NCBI GenBank assembly: GCA_023475165.1
Contig: JAMCWA010000016.1
Coordinates: 1 to 34,943 of the forward strand
Length of the DNA: 34,943 bases
Source: Bacillota bacterium
Lineage (GTDB): Bacteria; Bacillota; Sulfobacillia; JAMCWA01
Direction: 5' to 3'
The notes beneath the pieces were generated by a model that saw nothing but the letters and a program-made list of their open reading frames with translations, was not told where the DNA came from and did no database searches. Shown here piece by piece: positions 1 through 9,596 of the stretch. The position numbers were made by a program, and so were the translations under genes. Position 1 is the first letter of the stretch, and the number at the start of each line of letters is the position of its first letter.

Positions 1-1
1 G

Positions 2-628
2 ACTGAGGAAACAGTACGGACCACAGGGGGTCTCTTTCGGGCATCGGGCCCGCAAGCTGGCCCATGGGACCACGTCCGGGACCTGGAGGAGCTGCGCGGG
101 GAGGCTCGCGAGTGTCAGGCCTGCCGATTGCGGTCGACGTGCCAGCGAGTGGTCTTCGGTGAGGGTAACCCGCAAGCCGCCATACTCTTTGTGGGTGAAG
201 CCCCGGGGGCGCAAGAAGACGAACAGGGGAAACCTTTTGTCGGAGCGGCCGGGCAGCTTTTGTCCCGCATTTTTGATGCCGTGGGTTTGGCGCGAGACGA
301 GGTGTTCATTACCAACACCGTCATGTGTCGTCCGCCCAACAACCGTTTACCCCAGCCGGATGAGGTATTTGCCTGCCGCCCCTACCTTGAGACCAAGGTC
401 AGACTGCTCAGACCCAAGATCATCGTGGCCTTGGGGGCCCTGGCCACAAAAAGCCTGATCGATCCCTCCCAGGGGATAACCAGAATCCGGGGCCAGTGGT
501 TTGAAAAGGACGGGATCAAACTGACCGCCACCTTTCACCCGGCGGCCCTGTTGCGTGATCCCGGGAAAAAGAGACCAGTCTGGGAGGATTTTAAGTCCCT
601 GGTCGAGGTCTATCGCCGGCTCCGGTGA
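2..628 (+). CDS. Type 4 uracil-DNA glycosylase, 5' partial
   Basis: Removes uracil from DNA as the first step of base excision repair. The frame is open from the left edge of the window and ends with TGA at 628. It contains the active-site block GEAPGAQED, the second motif FHPAALLR, and four cysteines spaced C-x2-C, then 68 and 16 residues, which matches the spacing of the [4Fe-4S] ligands in Thermus type 4 enzymes. About 36 residues are visible before the first cysteine with no ATG or GTG in frame. The only in-frame TTG (128) lies after the first two cysteines and would delete them. The true start is therefore outside the window, and the protein has a longer N-terminal leader than the minimal family members. 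Identification is secure; the start is unknown. Confidence 0.93.
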   Translation, partial: TEETVRTTGGLFRASGPQAGPWDHVRDLEELRGEARECQACRLRSTCQRVVFGEGNPQAAILFVGEAPGAQEDEQGKPFVGAAGQLLSRIFDAVGLARDEVFITNTVMCRPPNNRLPQPDEVFACRPYLETKVRLLRPKIIVALGALATKSLIDPSQGITRIRGQWFEKDGIKLTATFHPAALLRDPGKKRPVWEDFKSLVEVYRRLR

Positions 629-641
629 ATTATCCGGAAAC

Positions 642-1220
642 AAACCGTCATCTGCTAAGGCGCCGCTCGGGCGTTGCCGCCGTCGCTTTCGGTTACCTAC
701 GCCGTCCGCATCGCGGTAGAGCGTCAGCCCTCCGTGCGGCATGCACGATACGTGGGTAAGAGGCTGCGGTGTGGTCAGCGAAACAGTCTGGTGGGGCGAT
801 GAGGTGACGCTTCATGTCAGCCCTCCAGACTGCTCCGGTGCTTGAGGCCGGCTGATCAAGCTCACGGTGAAGCGTTTTTAAGCTCCGAGTGAGGATTGGC
901 GCCGGTGGCGGAGACTGGGTCAACGGCCAGGGCAGGCAGTTGGTCCAGAACCCCCATCCTTTCCGCCAGCTGGTTCCGGGAGATGAACCCTTTTTCCTCC
1001 AGCAGCTCCAGCAGGGCGACAATGGTCAGGGTATTACGGTAGTCGATCTCTTTCAGATCGGCAATCTGGGCATAGATATTAATAGTATCGCTTAGAGACA
1101 TCGCCTTTCTCCTTCCTGGCAACGGGGAATACCTTTTTCCAGTCGACGTTTGTCAGCGTTGCCCAATCCATCTGGCCTGTTCGCGAGGGTCTTGGGCCAA
1201 GTCAAAGCAGATGACGGTTT
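642..1220. repeat. Inverted-repeat-bounded segment between the glycosylase gene and thiL
   Basis: A perfect 15-bp inverted repeat (AAACCGTCATCTGCT at 642-656, its complement at 1206-1220) flanks this stretch. The right copy continues into TTTTCAGCGGTTTCTTA, which resembles the reversed tip of the dispersed element seen at 2834, 4611 and 14859. The left part (about 657-750) is a copy of a second repeat also found near 20838 and 29215. A small reverse-strand gene sits inside. This may be a composite of old repeat insertions rather than one mobile unit; no transposase is present. Confidence 0.5.
862..1101 (-). CDS. Small conserved-looking protein of unknown function (79 aa)
   Basis: I do not recognise this protein. 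The start at 1101 is chosen because AAGGAG lies directly upstream on the reverse strand with good spacing; a longer frame to 1122 would place that site inside the coding region. The first 55 residues look like a compact helical domain (SDTINIYAQIADLKEIDYRN, then a leucine-rich helix, EEKGFISRNQLAERMGV), which could be a small winged-helix-like fold. The last 20 residues are low in structure (SATGANPHSELKNASP). It lies opposite to its neighbours, alone, inside an inverted-repeat-bounded segment. The ribosome site and protein-like composition support a real gene; function is open. Confidence 0.6.
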   Translation of the reverse strand: MSLSDTINIYAQIADLKEIDYRNTLTIVALLELLEEKGFISRNQLAERMGVLDQLPALAVDPVSATGANPHSELKNASP

Positions 1221-1288
1221 TTCAGCGGTTTCTTATAACCAGTATTAGCCAGAAACGCGTACTTAATACGCCTTAAAGGAGTCAACCG

Positions 1289-2329
1289 ATGAAGCTTTCC
1301 GAACTGGGCGAGTTCGGCCTCATTGAAAGATTGCGCCAACTGGTTCCGACGGCCGGCCCCGGGGTTATAGTGGGAATTGGCGACGACACCGCCGTTCTCG
1401 AGACGACGGGTGGGACCCAACTCCTGGCCACCTGCGATATGCTGGTGGAGGGGGAGCATTTCTTGGTGGACCGGTTGACCCCTTTCCAACTGGGTTGGAA
1501 AGCCCTCGCGGTTAATGTCAGCGATATTGCCGCCATGGCCGGACTACCCCGCTTTGCCCTGATCTCCCTGGGGATTCCTCCTCATCTGGAGGCAGAGTAT
1601 CTGGATGACCTCTACCGGGGCCTGGCCGCCCTGGCGCAGGCCCATGGGGTGATCCTGGTGGGGGGCGATACGGTTCGCTCCCGGCGAGGGCTGGTGGTAG
1701 ACATCACGGTCCTGGGAGAAGTGCCCAAAGGAGGGGCCGTGCTCCGCTCAGGCGCCAGAGTGGGGGACCTCGTCCTGGTTACCGGACAGCTGGGGGATTC
1801 CGCCGGTGGGCTGGAGTTCCTTCTACAAGGTCCGGCGGGAGGAAGGGGATTCCTGCCCCAGGAAGTGGGATTAATTAAGGCCCACTTGGAACCCAGGCCG
1901 CGGGTGCGGGAGGCCCAGGCCGCGGTCCGGGCCGGAAGGGTGACAGCTATGGATGATATAAGCGACGGGCTGGCCAGTGAAATCCGGGAAATCACTGGGT
2001 CTAGCGGGGTGGGGGCCAGATTATGGGTGGAGCGGATTCCCATTTCGCCAGCTCTGCAGACAGCCGCCAGGGCTTGGGGGAAGCCCGCCCTGGATTTTGC
2101 CCTCTTTGGCGGGGAAGACTACGAATTGGTGTTAACCGTCCCGCCCACCGAGGCGGAGGCGGTGGCCGAGGCCATCCAAAAGGAAACCGGCACCAGAGCC
2201 TCCCTTATCGGCGAAATCCTCCCGGCGCACGAGGGTCTGCAGTTGGAGTCGGCGGACGGGAGTCGAGTGGGCCTGACCAGGAGCGGGTGGGATCATTTCC
2301 TAGGAGACCGCTCGAATCAGGGGACATAA
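1289..2329 (+). CDS. thiL: Thiamine-monophosphate kinase
   Basis: Phosphorylates thiamine monophosphate with ATP to thiamine diphosphate, the last step of cofactor synthesis, in the cytosol. 346 residues, close to the usual length. AIR-synthase-like ATP and substrate motifs are in order: GEFGLIERL, GIGDDTAVLE, CDMLVEGEHF, VNVSDIAAMAG, GGDTVRS, MDDISDGL and FGGEDYELV. AAAGGAG lies 8 bp before the ATG. The TAA stop overlaps the tsaE ATG by one base, so the two are translationally coupled. The last residues (FLGDRSNQGT) are encoded by CCTAGGAGACCGCT, matching the tip of the dispersed repeat, so the C-terminal tail may have been added by a repeat insertion. No TPP riboswitch is visible upstream. 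Confidence 0.95.
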   Translation: MKLSELGEFGLIERLRQLVPTAGPGVIVGIGDDTAVLETTGGTQLLATCDMLVEGEHFLVDRLTPFQLGWKALAVNVSDIAAMAGLPRFALISLGIPPHLEAEYLDDLYRGLAALAQAHGVILVGGDTVRSRRGLVVDITVLGEVPKGGAVLRSGARVGDLVLVTGQLGDSAGGLEFLLQGPAGGRGFLPQEVGLIKAHLEPRPRVREAQAAVRAGRVTAMDDISDGLASEIREITGSSGVGARLWVERIPISPALQTAARAWGKPALDFALFGGEDYELVLTVPPTEAEAVAEAIQKETGTRASLIGEILPAHEGLQLESADGSRVGLTRSGWDHFLGDRSNQGT

Positions 2330-2832
2330 TGATTACCTTGATCAGCAGGAGTCCAGAGGAAACCAGGTTCTTAGGAAAATCTATCGGCCAACGGGCGAAA
2401 TCCCGAGATATCTTTTCGTTGCTTGGTCCGCTTGGGGCGGGTAAAACGGTCTTGGCCCAAGGGATCCTGGCTGGTCTAGGGGTATCCCGCCCCGTCACCA
2501 GCCCTACCTTTAATATTGTTAATGAATACCAGGGCCGGGTGCCTGTTTACCATTTGGACCTGTACCGGCTAGAAGAGACTGAGGAACTGGTCGAGATCGG
2601 CCTGGAGGAAATGTTACTGGGAGAGGCGATCCTGGTAATCGAGTGGGGCGATCGCTTTCCCGAAGTCCTCCCCGCCGAGAGATTGGAGATCAGTCTGGAC
2701 TACTCTGGCAACGAGCTCTCACCGGTGGGAGTCGGGGCTGCGGGAAGCGCGGCGGAAGAAAGCCGGGTAGTGGCCTTGCGGCCATACGGGGAAAGATACG
2801 GCCGCCTGTTGAGAGATGTGATGGGTCTCTAG
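2329..2832 (+). CDS. tsaE: tRNA threonylcarbamoyladenosine biosynthesis ATPase TsaE
   Basis: ATPase partner of TsaB-TsaD in making the t6A modification of tRNAs that read ANN codons. 167 residues from the ATG overlapping the thiL stop; longer in-frame upstream sequence lies within thiL and is not this gene. Walker A is GPLGAGKT at residues 33-40, followed by the family signatures SPTFNIVNEY and YHLDLYRLEE and by VIEWGDRFPEVLP. A C-terminal tail of about 40 residues (from DYSGNEL onward, glycine and alanine rich) is slightly longer than in the shortest homologues. It is the first of three functionally linked genes (tsaE, tsaB, rimI), each separated by unusual spacers. Confidence 0.93.
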   Translation: MITLISRSPEETRFLGKSIGQRAKSRDIFSLLGPLGAGKTVLAQGILAGLGVSRPVTSPTFNIVNEYQGRVPVYHLDLYRLEETEELVEIGLEEMLLGEAILVIEWGDRFPEVLPAERLEISLDYSGNELSPVGVGAAGSAAEESRVVALRPYGERYGRLLRDVMGL

Positions 2833-2833
2833 A

Positions 2834-3137
2834 CTAGGAGACCGCTGAAAAGCCCCCATCTGCGTATCAGCCGGGCTCCCGCCCGCCTCCGCCAGGGGGG
2901 CACGCCCTCATTCGGCGGCCCCTCCGGTGCCTGAGCACCCCCTAATGCCTGGGGGAGTCTCTCCCCCAGACCCCCCGGCAGCGCTGACACGCCGCCCGGC
3001 GGCTCCTCGCTCAACGTAGCTCAGCACGCCTCGCTTCGGAGCCTTGTCACCTTGGCATCTGGGCATTTTTGAGCGGTCTGGCCTTAATGTTCCCTTGGCC
3101 GGGCTGACCACTGAAATCGCAGTTCATCAGCAGTCTA
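2834..3137. repeat. Dispersed MITE-like element, copy 1 (about 305 bp)
   Basis: Begins two bases after the tsaE stop with CTAGGAGACCGCTGAAAAGC and ends near 3137 with a sequence whose complement reads AGACTGCTGATGAACTGCG, an imperfect terminal inverted repeat. It is closely similar along its whole length to 4611-4918. Internal hairpins are strong: CTGGGGGAG-TCT-CTCCCCCAG and GGTGC-CTGA-GCACC. It has no coding capacity. The rest of the spacer up to tsaB (3138-3256) shows nothing except the tsaB ribosome site. Confidence 0.75.
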
Positions 3138-3256
3138 CTTCCAGGGTGCCGTTGCTGTTTCATTACTCTTTGGCGCCACCAAAAGGCGGCATGGGGATCT
3201 CCCAGAGCGCTGCGATGAGTTCCCTCCGCCAGTAGTTGGCATAAAGGAGACAAAGA

Positions 3257-4054
3257 ATGCCTGTTTTGGGTATCGACACCGCCACCGCGGCCTGTACCGT
3301 GGCCCTGGTGGAGGAAAGCCGGATTATTGCCGAGTATACCGTGAACGATAAGAAGTCCCATTCTCGGCGCCTGATGCCCATTATCGACGCCGTGCTCAAG
3401 GAGGCCGGGCTTAAGGGACAAGACCTGGAGGCTCTGGCCGTATCACTGGGACCAGGGTCTTTCACCGGTCTGCGGATAGGGCTCGCCACGGCTAAGGGCC
3501 TGGCTTTGGCCTGGGGGAAGCCGGTTTTGGGGATCCCCACCCTGGACGGTCTGGCGCACAGTCTGCCGGGAACACCCCATGTACTCTGCCCTCTGCTTCA
3601 GGCCAGGAAGGGCGAGTTCTACTGGGCCCTCTATCGCTGGGCCGGTCCTTCCTTGCTCAGGGAAACTGATTATTGTGCGGGTGATTTGACCCAGCTCGAG
3701 GAGCAGCTCAAGCAGATGGCGTTTGATGGTTCCCTGGAATCAAGCGACCTGGAGGGTGAGAAGGCAGTCAAGAAGCGGGACGAGCCTTCCTCGCAGGGGG
3801 GGCCGGCTTTTGAGCGTCAAGTCATCTTTGTGGGCGACGCGGTTTTGGCCCATTGGGCGGAGATTGAGGCCAGATGGGGCCGGCGGGCCTTTCTGGCTCC
3901 GGCTGCCTTTCACTTTCCCCGCGCCTCAGAGGTAGCCTTTCTGGCCCTGGTAAAATTGGGACGAGAAGATCTTCCTGAGGATTATGGGGCTTCCTTGAAG
4001 CCGCTTTACATAAGGGCATCACCAGCCGAAGCGGCCGCTCAGGTCAAGAGATAG
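3257..4054 (+). CDS. tsaB: tRNA threonylcarbamoyladenosine biosynthesis protein TsaB
   Basis: Non-catalytic ASKHA-fold protein that dimerises with TsaD in t6A synthesis. The N-terminus has the family signature GIDTATAACTVALVE, then HSRRLMPIIDAVL, and the diagnostic SLGPGSFTGLRIGLATAKGLA block at about residues 64-84, followed by GIPTLDGLAHSL. 265 residues; the C-terminal half carries a charged insert (about residues 150-190) not seen in the shortest homologues, then a usual PRASEVAFLA segment. AAAGGAGAC precedes the ATG. It lies downstream of tsaE, separated by a repeat element, and upstream of rimI. tsaD, often next in such clusters, is not in the window. Confidence 0.93.
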   Translation: MPVLGIDTATAACTVALVEESRIIAEYTVNDKKSHSRRLMPIIDAVLKEAGLKGQDLEALAVSLGPGSFTGLRIGLATAKGLALAWGKPVLGIPTLDGLAHSLPGTPHVLCPLLQARKGEFYWALYRWAGPSLLRETDYCAGDLTQLEEQLKQMAFDGSLESSDLEGEKAVKKRDEPSSQGGPAFERQVIFVGDAVLAHWAEIEARWGRRAFLAPAAFHFPRASEVAFLALVKLGREDLPEDYGASLKPLYIRASPAEAAAQVKR

Positions 4055-4127
4055 TCAATCTCGGCAGGGTGCGGAAGCCACCGGCAGTCGATACCACCGG
4101 GACCTCCCAAGTCAGGAAGTGATTGAA

Positions 4128-4601
4128 GTGAGTCGCTTGTTGGAGCAGGTCTATTTTGAAGAGATGACGCCTGAAGACCTGGACGGGGTCATGACTATCG
4201 AGAAGCTCTCCTTCCCGACTCCCTGGTCCCGTCAGGCTTTCTATACTGAGATCATGGAAAACAGCTATGCCCACTACATCGTGGCGCGAGTGGGCAAGAC
4301 TGTGATCGGCTATGCCGGCATGTGGCTGATTCTGGACGAGGCCCATGTTACCAATGTGGCCGTCCACCCTGATTACCGGGGTCGGGGGGTGGGTCAGGCC
4401 CTGATGCAGGAACTAGTGGAACGGGCCCTGCAGGAGGGGGCCGAGAGCATGACCCTGGAGGTGAGGGTCTCCAACTTAGCGGCCCAACAACTTTACGAGA
4501 AGCTGGGTTTTGAAAAGCGGGGGATCCGCAGAGGGTACTATACCGATGTTAAGGAAGATGCAATAATAATGTGGAAGGATAACCTGCGGGAAACCAGATA
4601 G
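4128..4601 (+). CDS. rimI: Ribosomal protein S18 alanine N-acetyltransferase RimI
   Basis: GNAT-family acetyltransferase that acetylates the N-terminal alanine of ribosomal protein S18, although substrate range is often broader. The GTG at 4128 is chosen because AGGAAGTGAT, nearly the full anti-16S match, lies 8 bp upstream; GTG 4119 would sit within that site. 157 residues. Motifs are IEKLSFPTPWSRQAF, then VTNVAVHPDYRGRGVGQALM, where RGRGVG is the acetyl-CoA pyrophosphate loop, then LEVRVSNLAAQQLYEKLGF and the RRGYYTD end typical of RimI. It follows tsaB with a 73-bp gap, the common tsaE-tsaB-rimI order. Confidence 0.92.
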   Translation: MSRLLEQVYFEEMTPEDLDGVMTIEKLSFPTPWSRQAFYTEIMENSYAHYIVARVGKTVIGYAGMWLILDEAHVTNVAVHPDYRGRGVGQALMQELVERALQEGAESMTLEVRVSNLAAQQLYEKLGFEKRGIRRGYYTDVKEDAIIMWKDNLRETR

Positions 4602-4610
4602 GGGCGAAAG

Positions 4611-4918
4611 CTAGGAGACCGCTGGAAATCCCCCATCTGCGTGTCGGACGGGCTCCCGCCCGCCTCCGCTGGGGGGGCACGCTCCCCTTCGGCGGCACCT
4701 ACGGTGCCTGAGCACCCCCTAATGCCCGGGGGAGTCCCTCCCCCAGACCCACCCGCGGCTGAGGCGCCGTCCGGCGGCTCCTCGCTCAACGTACCACTCA
4801 GTACGCCTCGCTTCGGGGCCTTGTCGCCTTGGCATCTGGGCATTCTTGAGCGTTCTTGACCTAACGACTGCTCGGGCGGGTTCACCACTCCGAACGCAGT
4901 TCGTCAGCACTCTCCTAG
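4611..4918. repeat. Dispersed MITE-like element, copy 2 (about 308 bp)
   Basis: Closely matches the element at 2834-3137 in the same orientation. Left tip CTAGGAGACCGCTGG, right tip CAGCACTCTCCTAG (complement CTAGGAGAGTGCTG): an imperfect terminal inverted repeat of about 14 bp. The core again has the GGTGC-CTGA-GCACC hairpin and a GGGGGAG/CTCCCCC hairpin. It starts 9 bp after the rimI stop and fills most of the rimI-guaB spacer. Confidence 0.78.
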
Positions 4919-4980
4919 GCAGCGCTATCGCCTTGCTGCCGACCAACGGAACTCTGAAGGGCTCGGCCTCCCGCGATTGG

Positions 4981-5010
4981 TTGTCAGGCCTTGTCCACGT
5001 GTGGTATACT
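4981..5010 (+). promoter_or_regulatory. Candidate sigma-A promoter of guaB
   Basis: TTGTCA (4981-4986) is 18 bp from TATACT (5005-5010), 33 bp before the guaB start. It lies just outside the repeat element. No purine riboswitch fold is recognised in the short leader. Confidence 0.6.
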
Positions 5011-5025
5011 CATAGGAAATTTTAA

Positions 5026-6513
<1,488 letters not shown>

Positions 6514-6739
6514 ATTCCCCTGCCGCCTTCGGCGGCGCCATAGAGGATGAGAACTTCGCTTCGGCGGGGGTCCCGTCTAGGACGCCGCTAAGTATTGCAC
6601 GTTTGGAAGCCACAGAGGATGAGGGCTTCGCTTCGGCGGGGTCTGGGAGCTTCGATCACATCGACCCAGAACCGGTAAGCCGGCGGAAACTGGGACGGGG
6701 AAGGACGTCCTGACCGGGTTTTTCTCAGGGGGTGAGCTC
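6514..6739. repeat. guaB-lytS spacer with a short direct repeat
   Basis: A GC hairpin (CCGCCTTCGGCGG, 6522-6534) follows guaB but lacks a T tract. A direct repeat of about 33 bp with few mismatches occurs at 6537-6569 and 6609-6641 (shared core CTTCGCTTCGGCGGGG). TCTAGGACGCCGCTAAG at about 6577 looks like a decayed tip of the dispersed element. No coding region is seen. Confidence 0.5.
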
Positions 6740-6769
6740 CTGGATCTCTTAATTCTCCTGGCGGAGCGG

Positions 6770-8497
6770 ATGGCTGTCATTGCTACCCTAGCCTATGTCC
6801 TCAGTCGTTTTCGCGCCTTCCGGCGTTTCTTGCGTCGGGCCGCGACTAGAAAAGAAAAGCTGTTTCTCACCCTCTTTTTTGGCCTCTTGGCTATCGCGGG
6901 GACCTATCTTGGTATCCCGATCCATGGTGCCATCGCCAACTCCCGGGTCATCGGTGCCGCCATCGCCGGCCTCCTGGGCGGTCCCTGGGTGGGATTGGCG
7001 GCTGGGCTCATCGGCGGGGTGCACCGCTATTTTGTGGGCGGCTTCACTGCCCTGGCTTGCGGCGTTTCTACCACTGTGGAAGGGTTATTGGCTGGACTGG
7101 TCTATCAGTTCTGGCCGGGTTATCGGACTCGCTGGACAGTTGGCTTTGCCGTAGGGTTCCTGGACGAGGTCATCCAAATGCTCATCATCTTACTCCTGGC
7201 GCGACCCTTCCCGGTGGCCTGGACCCTGGTCAAAGCCATTGCGCTACCCATGACTCTGGTTAACGCGGCGGGCATGGCAGTTTTCATTTCCATTGTCGAG
7301 GACGCCGAAAATCGGGAAGAACGCCTGGGGGCCGTGCAGACACATAAGGTTCTGGGAATTGTCCGAGAAACCTTGCCGCATTTGCGCAAGGGTCTGGACC
7401 GGCGGTCGGCCCAGGCTGTTGCCAGGATTATCTACGAGGTCAGCGAGGCGGCCGCGGTGGCCATCAGCGATCGGGAAAGCATTCTGGCCCACGTGGGGGC
7501 CGGCCTGGAACAGAATCGACCTGGCAAATTGCTGGCTCCGGAGCTGGTTCGCCAGGTCATCGCCCGGGGCGGGGTTCTTATTTCTGAGAACCGGCGGCAG
7601 TTGAATTGCGGCCAAGTCGGATGTCCCTTTGGTTCCAGCATCACTGTGCCTCTGCGCTCTCGCCAGGGGGTGCTGGGGAGCCTTACCATCTACCACCGGG
7701 AAGAAGAGGCCGTGACAGCCGTTGACCGGGAACTGGTTCTGGGGATGTCCCATCTCCTACAAACCCAACTGGAATTGGCCGAATTGGAGCGGAAGGCACA
7801 GTTGGCTACCCGAGCTGAGCTCAAGGCCCTGCAGGCGCAGGTCAATCCTCACTTCCTTTTTAACGCTTTAAACACCATCGTTTCTTTGAGCCGGGATCGG
7901 CCGGAAGAGGCCAGGCGGCTGACCATCAACCTTAGTGAGTATTTTCGCCGAAATCTCAGCCAAAACCGGGATTTTGTTGGTCTGAAAGAAGAATTGGAGC
8001 ATGTCAAGGCTTATCTGGCTATTGAAAAGGCGCGTTTTGAGGAGCGGCTGAAGGTTGTCATGGACGTCGACCCAGCTCTGCAGCGGCTCCAGATCCCCCC
8101 CCTGATCCTGCAACCAATTGTGGAGAATGCCGTAAAACACGGTCTGCTGCCAAAGAAGGAAGGCGGGACCGTCTGGATTACGGCCCGCCTCCTGGACAAT
8201 CGGGTACGGATTACGGTGCGCGATGATGGGGTCGGTCTGAATTACCGGAGAAGGACGGCAGCTCCTCGGGAAGGTGAACCTGGAGCCAGGGTTGGCCTCA
8301 GAAATGTCCAGGAACGGCTGAAGAACCTCTACGGTCCCCAGGCGGGTCTGCGGATGACGCCGGGTGATGAGGGTGGTGTCCGGGTAGACATCTTTCTTCC
8401 GGCCGAGTTTCTCCCCAGGGGTACAGAAAGGAAGGGACCGGCTTGGCCATCAGAGCGGCGGTGGTCGACGATGAACCGGCGGCGAGAAGGGAACTAG
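6770..8497 (+). CDS. lytS: LytS/BtsS-type sensor histidine kinase
   Basis: Membrane sensor kinase that phosphorylates the LytTR regulator encoded next. The N-terminal 200 residues form the multi-helix 5TMR-LYT domain (FLTLFFGLLAIAGTYLGIPI, GGPWVGLAAGLIGGVHRYF). A GAF-like domain follows at about 215-335 (CPFGSSITVPL, with a cysteine pair just before it). The HisKA-7TM-type kinase then has the phosphoacceptor His361 in QVNPHFLFNALN, N-box IVENAVKHG and G-boxes DDGVGL and VGLRNVQERL. The ATG at 6770 has no clear ribosome site, and hydrophobic family-like sequence continues in frame upstream. AGGGGGTGAG sits 7 bp before a CTG at 6740, which may be the real start (10 more residues). The 3' end overlaps the regulator by 55 bp. 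Confidence 0.93.
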   Translation: MAVIATLAYVLSRFRAFRRFLRRAATRKEKLFLTLFFGLLAIAGTYLGIPIHGAIANSRVIGAAIAGLLGGPWVGLAAGLIGGVHRYFVGGFTALACGVSTTVEGLLAGLVYQFWPGYRTRWTVGFAVGFLDEVIQMLIILLLARPFPVAWTLVKAIALPMTLVNAAGMAVFISIVEDAENREERLGAVQTHKVLGIVRETLPHLRKGLDRRSAQAVARIIYEVSEAAAVAISDRESILAHVGAGLEQNRPGKLLAPELVRQVIARGGVLISENRRQLNCGQVGCPFGSSITVPLRSRQGVLGSLTIYHREEEAVTAVDRELVLGMSHLLQTQLELAELERKAQLATRAELKALQAQVNPHFLFNALNTIVSLSRDRPEEARRLTINLSEYFRRNLSQNRDFVGLKEELEHVKAYLAIEKARFEERLKVVMDVDPALQRLQIPPLILQPIVENAVKHGLLPKKEGGTVWITARLLDNRVRITVRDDGVGLNYRRRTAAPREGEPGARVGLRNVQERLKNLYGPQAGLRMTPGDEGGVRVDIFLPAEFLPRGTERKGPAWPSERRWSTMNRRREGN

Positions 8498-9204
8498 CCT
8501 ATTTGCTTAAGAAAAATGGGCTTGCCGTGGTGGGGGAAGCCGGAGATGGGGAAGGAGGTCTCTCTCTGGTAGAGACCCTGAAGCCGGACGTCCTGTTTTT
8601 GGATATTCGGATGCCACCGCCAGGCGGGATTGAGGTGGCCCGGAAAGTCTTGCAGAAACCAGAACCTCCCCTGCTGGTGTTTACCACGGCCTACGATCAG
8701 TATGCCGTGGAAGCCTTTGAGGTTGATGCCCTGGATTACCTTGTGAAGCCCTTCAGTGAAGAGAGGGTCCGGCAGACCGTGGATCGCCTGGCGCAGGAGA
8801 TGGCCCGCGGGAAGCGCGGCTTCCCGCCAGCCAAAGTTCCGGAAAAGGTCGCGACCGCTTTGGGCGCGGGAGCTGTAACCGCCAGGGTGCCGGTGAAGGC
8901 GGAGGGCCGGCTGCGCCTCCTGGACCCGGCCGAGGTCCTATTTGCTTACCTGCAGGGCCACGATGTGATCGTCAAGACTGCCAAAGGCAGCCACGTAACA
9001 ACCCTGGACTTTAGCGAGATGCCCCACCGCCTGGGTGCGGAGTTTTTCCGCGTCCACAAGAGTTTTGTGGTCAATCTCCGACACGTTCGTGAGGTCATAC
9101 CATGGTTTAAGGGCACCTTCGAATTGGTGATGCAAGATGGCACCCGAATCCCCGTCAGCCGATCGCGGGTGGCGGAGGTGAAAGAGCGGTTGGGCATCAA
9201 CTAG
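8443..9204 (+). CDS. lytR: LytTR-family response regulator
   Basis: Transcription regulator: receiver domain (residues 4-120; acidic pocket DDE, phosphoacceptor Asp54 in FLDIRMPP, conserved Lys in YLVKPF) joined by a linker to a LytTR DNA-binding domain (about 150-250; AYLQGHDVIVKTAKGSH, FFRVHKSFVVNLRHV, IPVSRSRVAEVKERL). It starts at a TTG with AGGAAGGGA upstream and overlaps the kinase gene, so the two are co-translated. Its position before two cstA genes matches known LytS/LytR- and BtsS/BtsR-type control of CstA-family transporters. The TAG stop lies within CTAGGAGAC, the tip sequence of the dispersed repeat. Confidence 0.93.
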   Translation: MAIRAAVVDDEPAARRELAYLLKKNGLAVVGEAGDGEGGLSLVETLKPDVLFLDIRMPPPGGIEVARKVLQKPEPPLLVFTTAYDQYAVEAFEVDALDYLVKPFSEERVRQTVDRLAQEMARGKRGFPPAKVPEKVATALGAGAVTARVPVKAEGRLRLLDPAEVLFAYLQGHDVIVKTAKGSHVTTLDFSEMPHRLGAEFFRVHKSFVVNLRHVREVIPWFKGTFELVMQDGTRIPVSRSRVAEVKERLGIN

Positions 9205-9290
9205 GAGACCCAAGCTGCGGTACAGACGTGTTCATGGCCTTGCAGGACGGTAACGGGCAGGAAATTGGCCAACCGCCAAACCCCAGGAGG

Positions 9291-9335
9291 GGACGGTTGA
9301 ATGGTAGAAACTTAGGAGTACCGTCCGGATTTTTC
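9291..9335 (+). terminator. Putative terminator after lytR
   Basis: GGACGGT (9291-9297) pairs with ACCGTCC (9320-9326), followed by GGATTTTT. The loop is long (22 nt), so it is moderate in quality. Confidence 0.45.
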
Positions 9336-9378
9336 CCAAAAAAGCTTTGTTTTCTGCCATTCGGAGTTTTTTTATACC

Positions 9379-9410
9379 AATGAACCGGGGACGATTGTCT
9401 CCGGTTCATT
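9379..9410. other. Perfect stem-loop between lytR and cstA
   Basis: AATGAACCGG (9379-9388) and CCGGTTCATT (9401-9410) form a 10-bp perfect stem, extendable by three pairs including one wobble. The downstream T tract is weak (CCTCATTTTA). It could be a bidirectional terminator or a regulator-binding palindrome. Confidence 0.45.
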
Positions 9411-9596
9411 CCTCATTTTAGACTGGTATCAGCAGTAGTGGCTTCATCGGGCATCTTTCGGTTTTCTGGCGAAGGGAGGTGAAAGAAAGCCATTCCAATA
9501 ATCTTAACAGCTTTAGGTTCATTAGTGGGTGAGTAGCTTTTCTTGACTCTGGAAGATCCCGGTGAAAACCACGTCGTCCCGAAAAGTGGTTCAATA

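Noticed and set aside
1240..1288. TPP riboswitch before thiL
   Set aside because: No CTGAGA or ACCTGATC-type aptamer motifs in the upstream region.
4641..4859. 72-codon frame in the rimI-guaB spacer and similar frames in the other spacer repeats
   Set aside because: These lie entirely within the dispersed repeat; reading frames are not kept between copies.
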